A program made the position numbers and the translations under genes. This document shows, piece by piece, positions 1 through 5,322 of a DNA stretch of 6,740 nt. The DNA is from Pseudomonadota bacterium (lineage in GTDB: Bacteria > Pseudomonadota > Gammaproteobacteria > Acidithiobacillales > Acidithiobacillaceae). How positions within the stretch are numbered: position 1 is the first letter of the stretch; each line of letters starts with the position of its first letter. The notes beneath the pieces are model-generated. The model was not told the DNA's origin. It was given only the letters and a program-made list of their open reading frames with translations, and did no database searches. The stretch spans positions 1 to 6,740 of the forward strand of contig JAKAVW010000164.1 in assembly GCA_021827445.1 (NCBI GenBank), written 5' to 3'.

Positions 1-28
1 TGTCCAGCAGTTCATTACTAATAGTCAT
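1..28 (-). CDS. IS256-family transposase, N-terminal codons only (partial)
   Basis: The ATG at 28-26 is preceded by AAAGGAG at a good distance and followed by codons for MTISNELLD before the window ends. This short stretch matches the conserved opening of many IS256-family DDE transposases, which cut and paste their own element through a circular intermediate. Only nine complete codons are visible, so the DDE catalytic residues and the intactness of the gene cannot be judged. Its start codon directly abuts the TAA that ends the truncated helicase frame (31-29), so ribosomes finishing the broken helicase would stop right at this start. Confidence 0.8.
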
Positions 29-51
29 TTACAACTCCTTTCTCACAGGAC

Positions 52-65
52 GGCAGTTTCCTGCC
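52..65 (-). other. Short hairpin in the transposase leader
   Basis: GGCAG and CTGCC form a perfect 5-bp stem around a 4-nt loop, which reads GAAA (a GNRA-type tetraloop) in the minus-strand transcript. It lies between the inverted repeat and the transposase ribosome-binding site, outside the Shine-Dalgarno itself. Leader structures in some insertion sequences limit transposase expression from outside transcription. That role here is inference only, and a 5-bp stem can arise by chance. Confidence 0.3.
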
Positions 66-78
66 AAATGACCATTTA

Positions 79-99
79 CACAAAAATTCTTACACCCCC
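79..99 (-). repeat. Terminal inverted repeat of the IS256-family element (one copy)
   Basis: The minus-strand sequence starting GGGGGTGTAAGAA and running into a T-rich tract has the form of IS256-family termini, where the transposase binds. Only the copy next to the transposase start is in the window. The inner boundary is approximate because the partner repeat is not visible. Confidence 0.7.
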
Positions 100-517
100 T
101 GGCCTCGTTGAAACTCTTGGTTTCCAGAATGATGGATGGCAGGTGAAATTTGTCCGCCAGTTCCTGTGACCACTGTTTACGCAGGTTGGCGGGCAGGATG
201 ATCAGCAGCTTGCGGCGCCGTGCGGCCCAGAGTTGGGACAGGAGAAGCCCCGCTTCGATGGTCTTCCCCAAGCCCACCTCATCGGCCAGGATGACCCCTT
301 TGGAAAAGGGATTGCGCAGGGCAAAAAGGGCTGCCTCAATCTGGTGTGGATTGAGGTCCACCTGGGCATCGGAGAGTGCCGACGACAGGCGGTCAGTACC
401 ATCGTCGGCGGATCGCCGGGTCAGGTCATGAGCAAAGAGCTTGGCGTGGTAGGCGGTAGTTGTCACGGTCGCGTGTAACACGTCAAATTGGCATGTAATG
501 CATGAGCAAAAAAACTA

Positions 518-1666
518 TCAAGTGGGTATAGGCTTCCTATTAATAGCAAGCAGAGCATCATATCCACTATTACCAAAGAAAAAGCTTTCGGCACTCATCG
601 GCTGAACATCAACGATTCCATTGTAGGATGAAGAAAATATTTCTCGGATAGAGTTAAATACATCAGGTCGCTTGTTTACAACCCATACACCTGTCAACGA
701 TATGTTCTTGCTAAGACCGGCGGCAAGGAGATACTTTACATATTGGTCGGTAGTTGGTAAAGAATATCCGATAATTATAATTCTGCTTGCTGTCTGCAGT
801 TGCTCCACTGCATTTGCCCACGAACTGATAGTGAAACCATTTGGGTCCTTTTTCCACCATGGCGGTAGAAGTGTCGGTTTTCTATCCCCACTATGGGAAC
901 GCAGTTCGTCATAATCTTTATACATATGCACGTCTAATCCAGAATCTCCCTTAGATCCTGCTGACGACCAATTAATGGATCCGTGAAGTTTTAATACCTT
1001 AACAATGCTTGATGGACATCCTGGACCACTAAACAGCTTAAACTCAGGAGATTCACTCCTCGGCATGCCTTCACCATAACTAAATTCAACCCCATTCTTA
1101 TTAAAGTAGTCTTCTAGTAAGGTGTCATAATTAAACGTTATGATTGTATTTTCTTGCGATTTCTGTTTTTTAAGAGTGCCTATAGTTCCCGACATCACCC
1201 CAGTAGAAAAATCAAAAAAATCTATTGGCTTACTAATACCATCTGACGTGAAGTTTAGCGCTTTCTTTTGTTCTATTGAAAGGCTGTAGAATTTTTTTTG
1301 GCAATGGTTTATTGTTGCTCCAATCGCAATTTGCATTTGGTTGCTTATTTTTTCAAGTCTTGCGGAGATATTACCGCCAATAATTGATGAAGAAGCAGTT
1401 AAGCTGAACAACGATTCTATATTATCCAGGTCGAGATTTATTCGGTGTGCAGCCGATGCCGACTCCAGACGAAACTGGAGAACAGCATCAATTGCTTCTT
1501 CTTCATCAGGACTGATCGCCGCGCTCATCCTCACCTTCTGCATCACGGAGAGGAAATTCGACATCACAGGTAGACCCGCCTCTGCACTGTAGCCTGCGCC
1601 TAAAATATAAACATTGTGATCCGTATGAAACGCAGGTGCATGTCCGTCATTCATCTCTTTATTCAT
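518..1666 (-). CDS. SIR2-like NAD-binding protein, probable anti-phage defence effector
   Basis: This 382-residue protein has the hallmarks of the SIR2-like fold. GAGYSAEAGLP at 23-33 is the NAD-binding glycine loop, TFNYD at 177-181 carries the conserved Asn and Asp, LHGSINW at 227-233 holds the likely catalytic His228, and GYSLPTTD at 300-307 is typical of prokaryotic defence SIR2 proteins. The 34-176 region is mostly helical-looking insert. Many bacterial proteins of this type degrade NAD+ on phage infection rather than deacetylate proteins. NADase activity here is inferred from family. The ATG at 1666 overlaps the UPF0145 stop (ATGA), implying translational coupling; an in-frame ATG at 1654 is an alternative start. 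Sampled lines are about 40% G+C against about 65% on both sides, a sign of separate acquisition. No transmembrane segment or extra effector domain is evident. The helicase fragment follows, so a two-gene SIR2-helicase system is likely. Confidence 0.85.
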   Translation of the reverse strand: MNKEMNDGHAPAFHTDHNVYILGAGYSAEAGLPVMSNFLSVMQKVRMSAAISPDEEEAIDAVLQFRLESASAAHRINLDLDNIESLFSLTASSSIIGGNISARLEKISNQMQIAIGATINHCQKKFYSLSIEQKKALNFTSDGISKPIDFFDFSTGVMSGTIGTLKKQKSQENTIITFNYDTLLEDYFNKNGVEFSYGEGMPRSESPEFKLFSGPGCPSSIVKVLKLHGSINWSSAGSKGDSGLDVHMYKDYDELRSHSGDRKPTLLPPWWKKDPNGFTISSWANAVEQLQTASRIIIIGYSLPTTDQYVKYLLAAGLSKNISLTGVWVVNKRPDVFNSIREIFSSSYNGIVDVQPMSAESFFFGNSGYDALLAINRKPIPT

Positions 1667-2013
1667 CCTTCCACCACCACAGCGGTCCCGTAGGCCGTCA
1701 CCTCATTCATGGCCTGCCCCTTCCCAGCATCAAACTCACCGGAATCAAATCGCATCCCCAGGACGGCATTGGCGCCGAGGGACCGGGCATGCTCGGCCAG
1801 TTGTTCCAGGGCATCATCCCGGGTCTGGGCAATCATTTTGAGATACCCGGCCTGCTTCCCACCAAAGATGGCGCGGACACCACCAAGGAAATTGCCGACG
1901 ATATTGCGGGATCGGACGCCCGTGCCATAGACCGGCCCGATGACGCGGACCACACGCATGCTGGGACAGTCATTGATGGTGAGGATAAGGACAGGACTTT
2001 GTTCTGCGGCCAT
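1663..2013 (-). CDS. UPF0145 / YbjQ-family protein
   Basis: This 116-residue soluble protein matches the UPF0145 (YbjQ, DUF74) family, small domains that form oligomeric rings and are sometimes called heavy-metal-binding. The molecular role is not established. Visible family features are GPVYGTGVRSRNIVGNFLGGVRAIFG cut across 26-51, the helix DDALEQLAEHARSLGANAVLG at about 66-86, and the C-terminal strand ending GTAVVVEG. Length is normal for the family. I chose the ATG at 2013 because AAAGGGA lies a suitable distance upstream and the protein then opens directly into the first strand. A longer frame from GTG 2058 adds 15 residues that do not look like the family. Its stop overlaps the SIR2-like start by four bases. 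The GC-rich codon use contrasts sharply with that partner. Confidence 0.85.
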   Translation of the reverse strand: MAAEQSPVLILTINDCPSMRVVRVIGPVYGTGVRSRNIVGNFLGGVRAIFGGKQAGYLKMIAQTRDDALEQLAEHARSLGANAVLGMRFDSGEFDAGKGQAMNEVTAYGTAVVVEG

Positions 2014-2274
2014 GCGGTTTCCCTTTCTGCGGAATACTGCAATCCATGTACCGATCACAGTGTATCCTTATGGGGTTAGTATGCTGGACAGGCGGTCAGT
2101 CAGCAACTTGCCGCGCAACCAGTTCGGCAACTTCTGACCTGGGACTGGTCATTGCCTTGCTCAGACGAATACTCTCCTTACCCGACGACGCTATCCAACA
2201 ACCGTCACGTCTCGACAACCCTCACCGCTTTTTGCACACTGGGAACATACCCTACAGCCGCAAAAGAGCCACTA
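2014..2274. other. Divergent intergenic region, no gene seen
   Basis: This 261-bp stretch separates the minus-strand UPF0145 start from the plus-strand Mrr-type endonuclease start. It must hold both promoters, but no strong consensus promoter, operator palindrome or riboswitch stands out. Short open frames cross it, including an 18-codon frame at 2081-2137, without good ribosome-binding sites or recognisable sequence. The upstream extension of the endonuclease frame (2152-2274) reads low-complexity Ser/Thr/Pro-rich sequence and is probably not translated. Confidence 0.6.
2078..2106 (-). promoter_or_regulatory. Weak candidate sigma-70 promoter for the UPF0145-SIR2-helicase operon
   Basis: On the minus strand, TTGCTG (2106-2101) and CATACT (2083-2078) are separated by 17 bases. 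They match the -35 and -10 consensus at 3 of 6 and 4 of 6 positions. Transcription would start near 2071, leaving a leader of about 58 nt before the ATG at 2013. The match is weak and is offered only because spacing and position are right. Confidence 0.25.
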
Positions 2275-3219
2275 ATGGCCTATTATGGAAAACGCCGCAG
2301 ATACCGGGGATCCAGTGGGAGCCCGCTGCTGAACATCGCCACCATGACGGACCCCGCGTGGGTCGGCTCGGCCATCCTCGCGGGCATCATCCTGTTTTCA
2401 TCCTGGCTGATCCTACCCGCCGTTTTTCAGACTAACCCCATCCTGAAGATACTGACGCCACTTTTTGAGATGATCGGCAGCATCCTGGCGCTGATTTTCG
2501 GATTCATGGCGTTCATGCTGTTTCTGGCCCGCGATACAGTGCCGGTGACGCCATCAACAACGTACAAGCCCGCGTATCAACCACCAAAGCCCTCTCAAAA
2601 ACTCCAGAATGACAATCCATCACCGTACGCCAACCCCGATCCTGAGCAGCCCAACGGATGGTCCTTGTCTCTACTCAGAGACCTCGAATGGAAACGGTTT
2701 GAAGACCTTTGCAATGAATACCACCGTGAGTGCGGCCTGAGAAGCACCACTACAGGGTTCGGTGCCGATGGCGGTGTGGATATTCGTTTGTTCCATCGGG
2801 AAACCGGTGCATTAATCGCAGTTACCCAGTGTAAGGCACGGTCGAGTAGACCCATAGGAGTTGAGCTGGTTCGACAGCTTTTGGGTACGATGACCCATGA
2901 AAAAGTGCAGATCGGGACTTTTATCACCAATGGCACATTTACCAAACCCGCCGAGGAGCTCGCCAAGGAAGATCGTATTATTCTTGTTGATGGCAAACAC
3001 TTCATAGAACTGATTGAGCAGTTGCCCGCTTTGTCGCAGGCGCGATTGCTGGCATTCGCAACGGAAGGGGACTACACCACGCCAAGCTGCCCACATTGCG
3101 GGATCAAAATGGTGCCAAGAACCAACAGAAAGAAAGGGAATAAATTCTGGGGCTGCAAAAATTACACAAAATATCCGCCCTGCAAACAAATATTGCAGAT
3201 GAGAAAAGGAACGGACTGA
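2275..3219 (+). CDS. Membrane-anchored Mrr-type restriction endonuclease with C-terminal topoisomerase-type zinc ribbon
   Basis: This 314-residue protein has three parts. Two hydrophobic segments at about 29-49 (VGSAILAGIILFSSWLILPA) and 66-85 form a membrane hairpin, followed by a Pro/Ser/Asn-rich linker (about 90-128). Residues 131-249 are an Mrr-type PD-(D/E)xK nuclease domain: FEDL with Glu142, GADGGVD ending at Asp169, and QCK with Gln185 and Lys187. VELVRQLLGTM, ITNGTFTKPA and ILVDGKHFIELI follow, all standard for the family. The last part (272-303) has CPHC, then WGCKNY and PPC, a four-Cys zinc ribbon of the topoisomerase I C-terminal type that probably binds DNA. Mrr enzymes cleave foreign or modified DNA. 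The ATG at 2275 is chosen because AAAGAG precedes it and MAYYGKRRRYRG is a plausible basic N-terminus before the first membrane helix. It stands alone, with no methyltransferase partner visible. Confidence 0.87.
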   Translation: MAYYGKRRRYRGSSGSPLLNIATMTDPAWVGSAILAGIILFSSWLILPAVFQTNPILKILTPLFEMIGSILALIFGFMAFMLFLARDTVPVTPSTTYKPAYQPPKPSQKLQNDNPSPYANPDPEQPNGWSLSLLRDLEWKRFEDLCNEYHRECGLRSTTTGFGADGGVDIRLFHRETGALIAVTQCKARSSRPIGVELVRQLLGTMTHEKVQIGTFITNGTFTKPAEELAKEDRIILVDGKHFIELIEQLPALSQARLLAFATEGDYTTPSCPHCGIKMVPRTNRKKGNKFWGCKNYTKYPPCKQILQMRKGTD

Positions 3220-3392
3220 ATATCCCCAAAATGGCAGCAGGCCAATCCGTTTTCCCGAGGGATCGAATATCACTGTCCGCACTACAGGCATTTGGTCCAC
3301 ATCCCGAAAGGAACGCTTGCCATAGATAATGATATTTCCTTGGCCTATCGGGTGGGCACCTCGATATCCACAAGCATCTTCCGGCCCATCTT
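3220..3392 (-). other. Convergent intergenic region with a possible degraded coding remnant
   Basis: The plus-strand endonuclease and minus-strand exonuclease genes converge here. No GC-rich stem followed by a T run was found, so no intrinsic terminator can be called. Right after the exonuclease stop, AGGGG and an ATG at 3389 open a 14-codon frame (MGRKMLVDIEVPTR, stop at 3345). In another frame just downstream, about 3220-3345 reads protein-like sequence including YGKRSFRDVDQMPVVRTVIF and DPSGKRIGLLPF. Together these could be a frameshifted remnant of one gene. No family was recognised and chance is a fair alternative. Confidence 0.3.
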
Positions 3393-3959
3393 TTACCCCT
3401 GCCCTCTGAGTTTCTGCACACAAACCTGCACCGCCCTGGCCTGCCCAACGGCGTCATCCAGCGCATTGTGCGCCACACCCTCGTCTTCCACGGGAATGCC
3501 GCCATGGGGATAGGCCAGTTCAAAGAGGGTACGGCAATCCCGATCCGCGTTGTAACGCACCGGCCATCCATTCCCAGGTCCCAGAGGCTCCCGAAACCGC
3601 GCGTATAGGAGTTGCAGTTGTGCGGAATCGAAGGATGGACCATTGGACCAAAGCCGCAATCTTTCCGCAGAGATGCGCTGGAGAAAGCGGGAGAATTTGC
3701 CGAGGCCGTGAGCTACCGAGTGCGCGCAGGGGCCATGAAAAGCCGCCTGCCTCGCCTCCAGGGACTGGTCCATCCACCACTGGATGGTGTCGACATCTAC
3801 CAGCGCGCCCCGGTCTATTTGCTCCTGAGCCGGCAAGCGGATGGCAAAGGTCTGCCCGATCTGGTCAGACTCTGGATCGAAAATGACGGCACCAATGGTG
3901 AGCACTACCGCTCCCAGTTGGGTGGAGAGGGCCTCAATATCAATCATCACATCGTGCAT
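3393..3959 (-). CDS. DEDDh 3'-5' exonuclease (Rv2179c-like / exonuclease VIII-like family)
   Basis: This 188-residue protein fits the small RNase H-fold 3'-5' exonucleases of the Rv2179c-like group (PF16473 as I recall it), which remove nucleotides from 3' ends. It begins MHDVMIDIEAL, giving Exo I Asp7 and Glu9. GAVIFDPESDQIG at 23-35 is the next strand pair. SNGPSFD at 105-111 gives Exo II Asp111, and RDCRTLFEL at 140-148 is typical of this subfamily. HNALDDA at 164-170 gives His164 and Asp169 of Exo III, so all five DEDDh residues are present. The ATG at 3959 has GGGAG about seven bases upstream and lies 20 nt inside the 3' end of the preceding phosphoesterase gene, implying translational coupling. 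Whether the substrate is RNA or DNA cannot be told from sequence. It is the last clear gene of the operon. Confidence 0.87.
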   Translation of the reverse strand: MHDVMIDIEALSTQLGAVVLTIGAVIFDPESDQIGQTFAIRLPAQEQIDRGALVDVDTIQWWMDQSLEARQAAFHGPCAHSVAHGLGKFSRFLQRISAERLRLWSNGPSFDSAQLQLLYARFREPLGPGNGWPVRYNADRDCRTLFELAYPHGGIPVEDEGVAHNALDDAVGQARAVQVCVQKLRGQG

Positions 3960-4728
3960 AGCTATCTCCCTTGCTCGTTGCATTCGTTTCCACAATCCGG
4001 TATTCCCGTGCCCGGCCTTCATTGGGATACCCCCACGGATTACAGAGCACCCGCGTCTTGCCCAAGCGGTAATCCATAGGATCATGCACATGGCCATGAA
4101 TCCAGACATCGGGCTTCCAGCGTTGAATACGGTGTTCCTGATTGGAGCAAAAGCCTCCCGATATGGGGCTCCCGGCGAATCGGGGGTGCTGACTTTTGTA
4201 GCTGGGCGCGTGATGAGTGATAACCACCGTCGGCCCGTCATGCGGGTGATGAGTGAACTGGCCATCCAGCCAGGCGATGCTGTCCTGGTGGACCTTGAGG
4301 ATGGTTTCCGGGGTGATACTGCCGGACACGCCATCATGAATCACATCGAAGTCGGACATCATGTGCCGACAGTTGCGCATCTGTTTCCCGCTGGCGAAGT
4401 CCGTCCAGAGGGTGGCGCCCAGGAACCGGACACCATCCATGATGACAAACTGGTTTTCTAGCAGGACCGCCTGTGGATCATGCGCAATGGCCTCCCGGTA
4501 CTTCTGCCGGGCATCGGGGAATACGCCATTGTAATATTCGTGGTTCCCCAGCACGAAAATCACGGAACCGGCATAGACCAGGCGCAGCTTGCGCAAGATC
4601 TCTGTGTAATATTCCGGCATGGTGTCCACATCGCCGGCCAGGACCAACACATCGGCGGTGGATAGCCCGGTCAGCGTCAAAGAGTCGTCGAACTCCAGGT
4701 GGAGATCGGAGGCATAGGCGATGCGCAT
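3940..4728 (-). CDS. Calcineurin-like metallophosphoesterase (larger of two)
   Basis: This 262-residue protein has the full set of metal-binding blocks of the calcineurin-like fold: SDLHLEF with Asp8 and His10, GDVD at 32-35 with Asp33, GNHE at 61-64, THHAP at 171-175 and GHVH at 212-215. CNPWGYPNE at 229-237 is the usual closing strand in this subfamily. Such enzymes hydrolyse phosphomono- or phosphodiesters with two metal ions. Substrates range from cyclic nucleotides and nucleic-acid ends to proteins and cannot be assigned here. The ATG at 4728 is preceded by AAAGGGGAG at an ideal distance; longer in-frame starts upstream add sequence antisense-like to the neighbouring gene. It starts 13 nt after the smaller phosphoesterase stop and overlaps the exonuclease start. 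The last 20 or so residues are polar and outside the fold. Confidence 0.88.
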   Translation of the reverse strand: MRIAYASDLHLEFDDSLTLTGLSTADVLVLAGDVDTMPEYYTEILRKLRLVYAGSVIFVLGNHEYYNGVFPDARQKYREAIAHDPQAVLLENQFVIMDGVRFLGATLWTDFASGKQMRNCRHMMSDFDVIHDGVSGSITPETILKVHQDSIAWLDGQFTHHPHDGPTVVITHHAPSYKSQHPRFAGSPISGGFCSNQEHRIQRWKPDVWIHGHVHDPMDYRLGKTRVLCNPWGYPNEGRAREYRIVETNATSKGDSYARCDD

Positions 4729-4741
4729 GAAATACTCCCCT

Positions 4742-5305
4742 TTAGTCCCAGTCCCGTAAGCGTAAAGATTTGCGCTGCTGCTTCTCGGATTCGGCATCAA
4801 AAAGCGCCACGGCGCCCAGAATCTCCGCCATCTGCACAGGTTTTCCGCCCCATACATCGGCACTCACTTCCATTGATCCCGGCATCGGCTGCAGGTTGCC
4901 ATGCACATGACCATACAAATGCACCGTACCTTGCCACATGCCGGGCCATTCCCGCATCGGGTAGTGGCAGAGAAAAACGCTTTGACCATCCACGCTGATT
5001 TTGGCCATCTCCCGCATGCTGGCCCAGCCTTGCAGGCGGCAGCCCTCCATACCCGTGGTCCGATCGTGATTGCCGACAATCAGATGCTTGGTGCCGTGCA
5101 GATTTTTGAGCAGTCCTTGGATGGTCTCCGCTGGACGCAAGGAAAAATCCCCCAGGTGATAGACCACATCACCGGGGCTCACAACGCTGTTCCAGGCATC
5201 CATCAACGCACGGTCCATCTGTGCGCCGTCCTGGAAGGGGCGCTTGCAATGCCGGATGATATTGTCGTGTCCGAAATGACTGTCGCTGGTAAAAAAGGTG
5301 CGCAT
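4742..5305 (-). CDS. Calcineurin-like metallophosphoesterase (smaller of two)
   Basis: This 187-residue protein belongs to the compact phosphoesterase group often annotated simply as metallophosphoesterase or phosphoesterase on phage and plasmid genomes. It opens FFTSDSHFGHDNIIRHCKRP with Asp8 and His10. HLGDF at 50-54 supplies Asp53 and GNHD at 78-81 the next pair. CHYP at 113-116 and GHVHG at 132-136 complete the two-metal site, and MEVSADVWGGKPV at 145-157 is the conserved tail. The ATG at 5305 is preferred because AGGA sits about six bases upstream and MRTFF is the usual family start. An ATG six bases earlier would place AGGA too close. The gene begins 17 nt after the zeta-like kinase stop and ends 13 nt before the larger phosphoesterase. 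The basic tail (SEKQQRKSLRLR) could contact nucleic acid, which is inference. Confidence 0.87.
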   Translation of the reverse strand: MRTFFTSDSHFGHDNIIRHCKRPFQDGAQMDRALMDAWNSVVSPGDVVYHLGDFSLRPAETIQGLLKNLHGTKHLIVGNHDRTTGMEGCRLQGWASMREMAKISVDGQSVFLCHYPMREWPGMWQGTVHLYGHVHGNLQPMPGSMEVSADVWGGKPVQMAEILGAVALFDAESEKQQRKSLRLRDWD

Positions 5306-5322
5306 ATTCATTCCTGAAATCT

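Larger units (their letters stand above)
1..100 (-). mobile_element. IS256-family insertion sequence, left end only (cut by window edge)
   Basis: Read on the minus strand, the segment begins at about 99-100 with GGGGGTGTAAGAATTTTTG, the G-rich then TGTAAGAA-type terminus expected of an IS256-family inverted repeat. A leader of about 70 nt follows, then AAGGAG and an ATG at 28 that opens MTISNELLD, the N-terminus I recognise from IS256-family (Mutator-type) transposases. The element has inserted into the SNF2 helicase gene: helicase-like protein sequence stops exactly where the repeat begins. The exact outer base (98-100) cannot be fixed without the other end and its target duplication, which IS256-family elements usually make at 8-9 bp. 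Confidence 0.85.
29..481 (-). pseudogene. SNF2-type (superfamily 2) helicase, 5' fragment interrupted by an IS
   Basis: The frame begins at a GTG (481); another GTG at 466 would give MTTTAYHAKLFAHDLTRR, also family-like. Neither has a convincing ribosome-binding site. Residues 37-52 (ALSDAQVDLNPHQIEA) carry the Q-motif-like start of an SNF2 ATPase. Residues 67-77 (DEVGLGKTIEA) are motif I/Walker A, and 93-106 (IILPANLRKQWSQE) are motif Ia. ETKSFNEA at 120-127 is the last helicase-like sequence. From residue 128 the frame reads the IS inverted repeat and ends at TAA 31-29, giving a 150-residue product. Relatives run to roughly 900-1,000 residues. The DExH box and the whole second RecA domain are therefore lost here, though the rest may continue beyond the IS. 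An intact protein would couple ATP hydrolysis to movement on DNA. It lies 36 nt downstream of the SIR2-like gene, so the two were probably co-transcribed. Confidence 0.88.

Noticed and set aside
491..501. GCAT-GTA-ATGC palindrome between the SIR2 and helicase genes
   Set aside because: Four-base arms are too short to claim an operator or terminator, although a T run lies next to it.
2152..2274. Longer start for the Mrr-type endonuclease
   Set aside because: The extra 41 residues are low-complexity and do not resemble the family; the ATG at 2275 gives a sensible N-terminus.
3220..3392. Bidirectional intrinsic terminator between the convergent genes
   Set aside because: Only a 4-bp stem (CTGT...ACAG near 3272-3290) was found, with no adjacent T run.
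3104..3643. 179-codon open frame on the minus strand
   Set aside because: It overlaps the exonuclease in another frame and the antisense of the Mrr gene; the residues are unlike any family.
3960..4337. N-terminal extension of the exonuclease frame up to 4337
   Set aside because: The added residues are out-of-frame readings of the phosphoesterase gene. The ATG at 3959 has a strong ribosome-binding site and starts right at the catalytic DxE strand.
3841..4461. 206-codon open frame on the plus strand
   Set aside because: Antisense to the larger phosphoesterase and the exonuclease, which carry complete catalytic motifs. No independent support.
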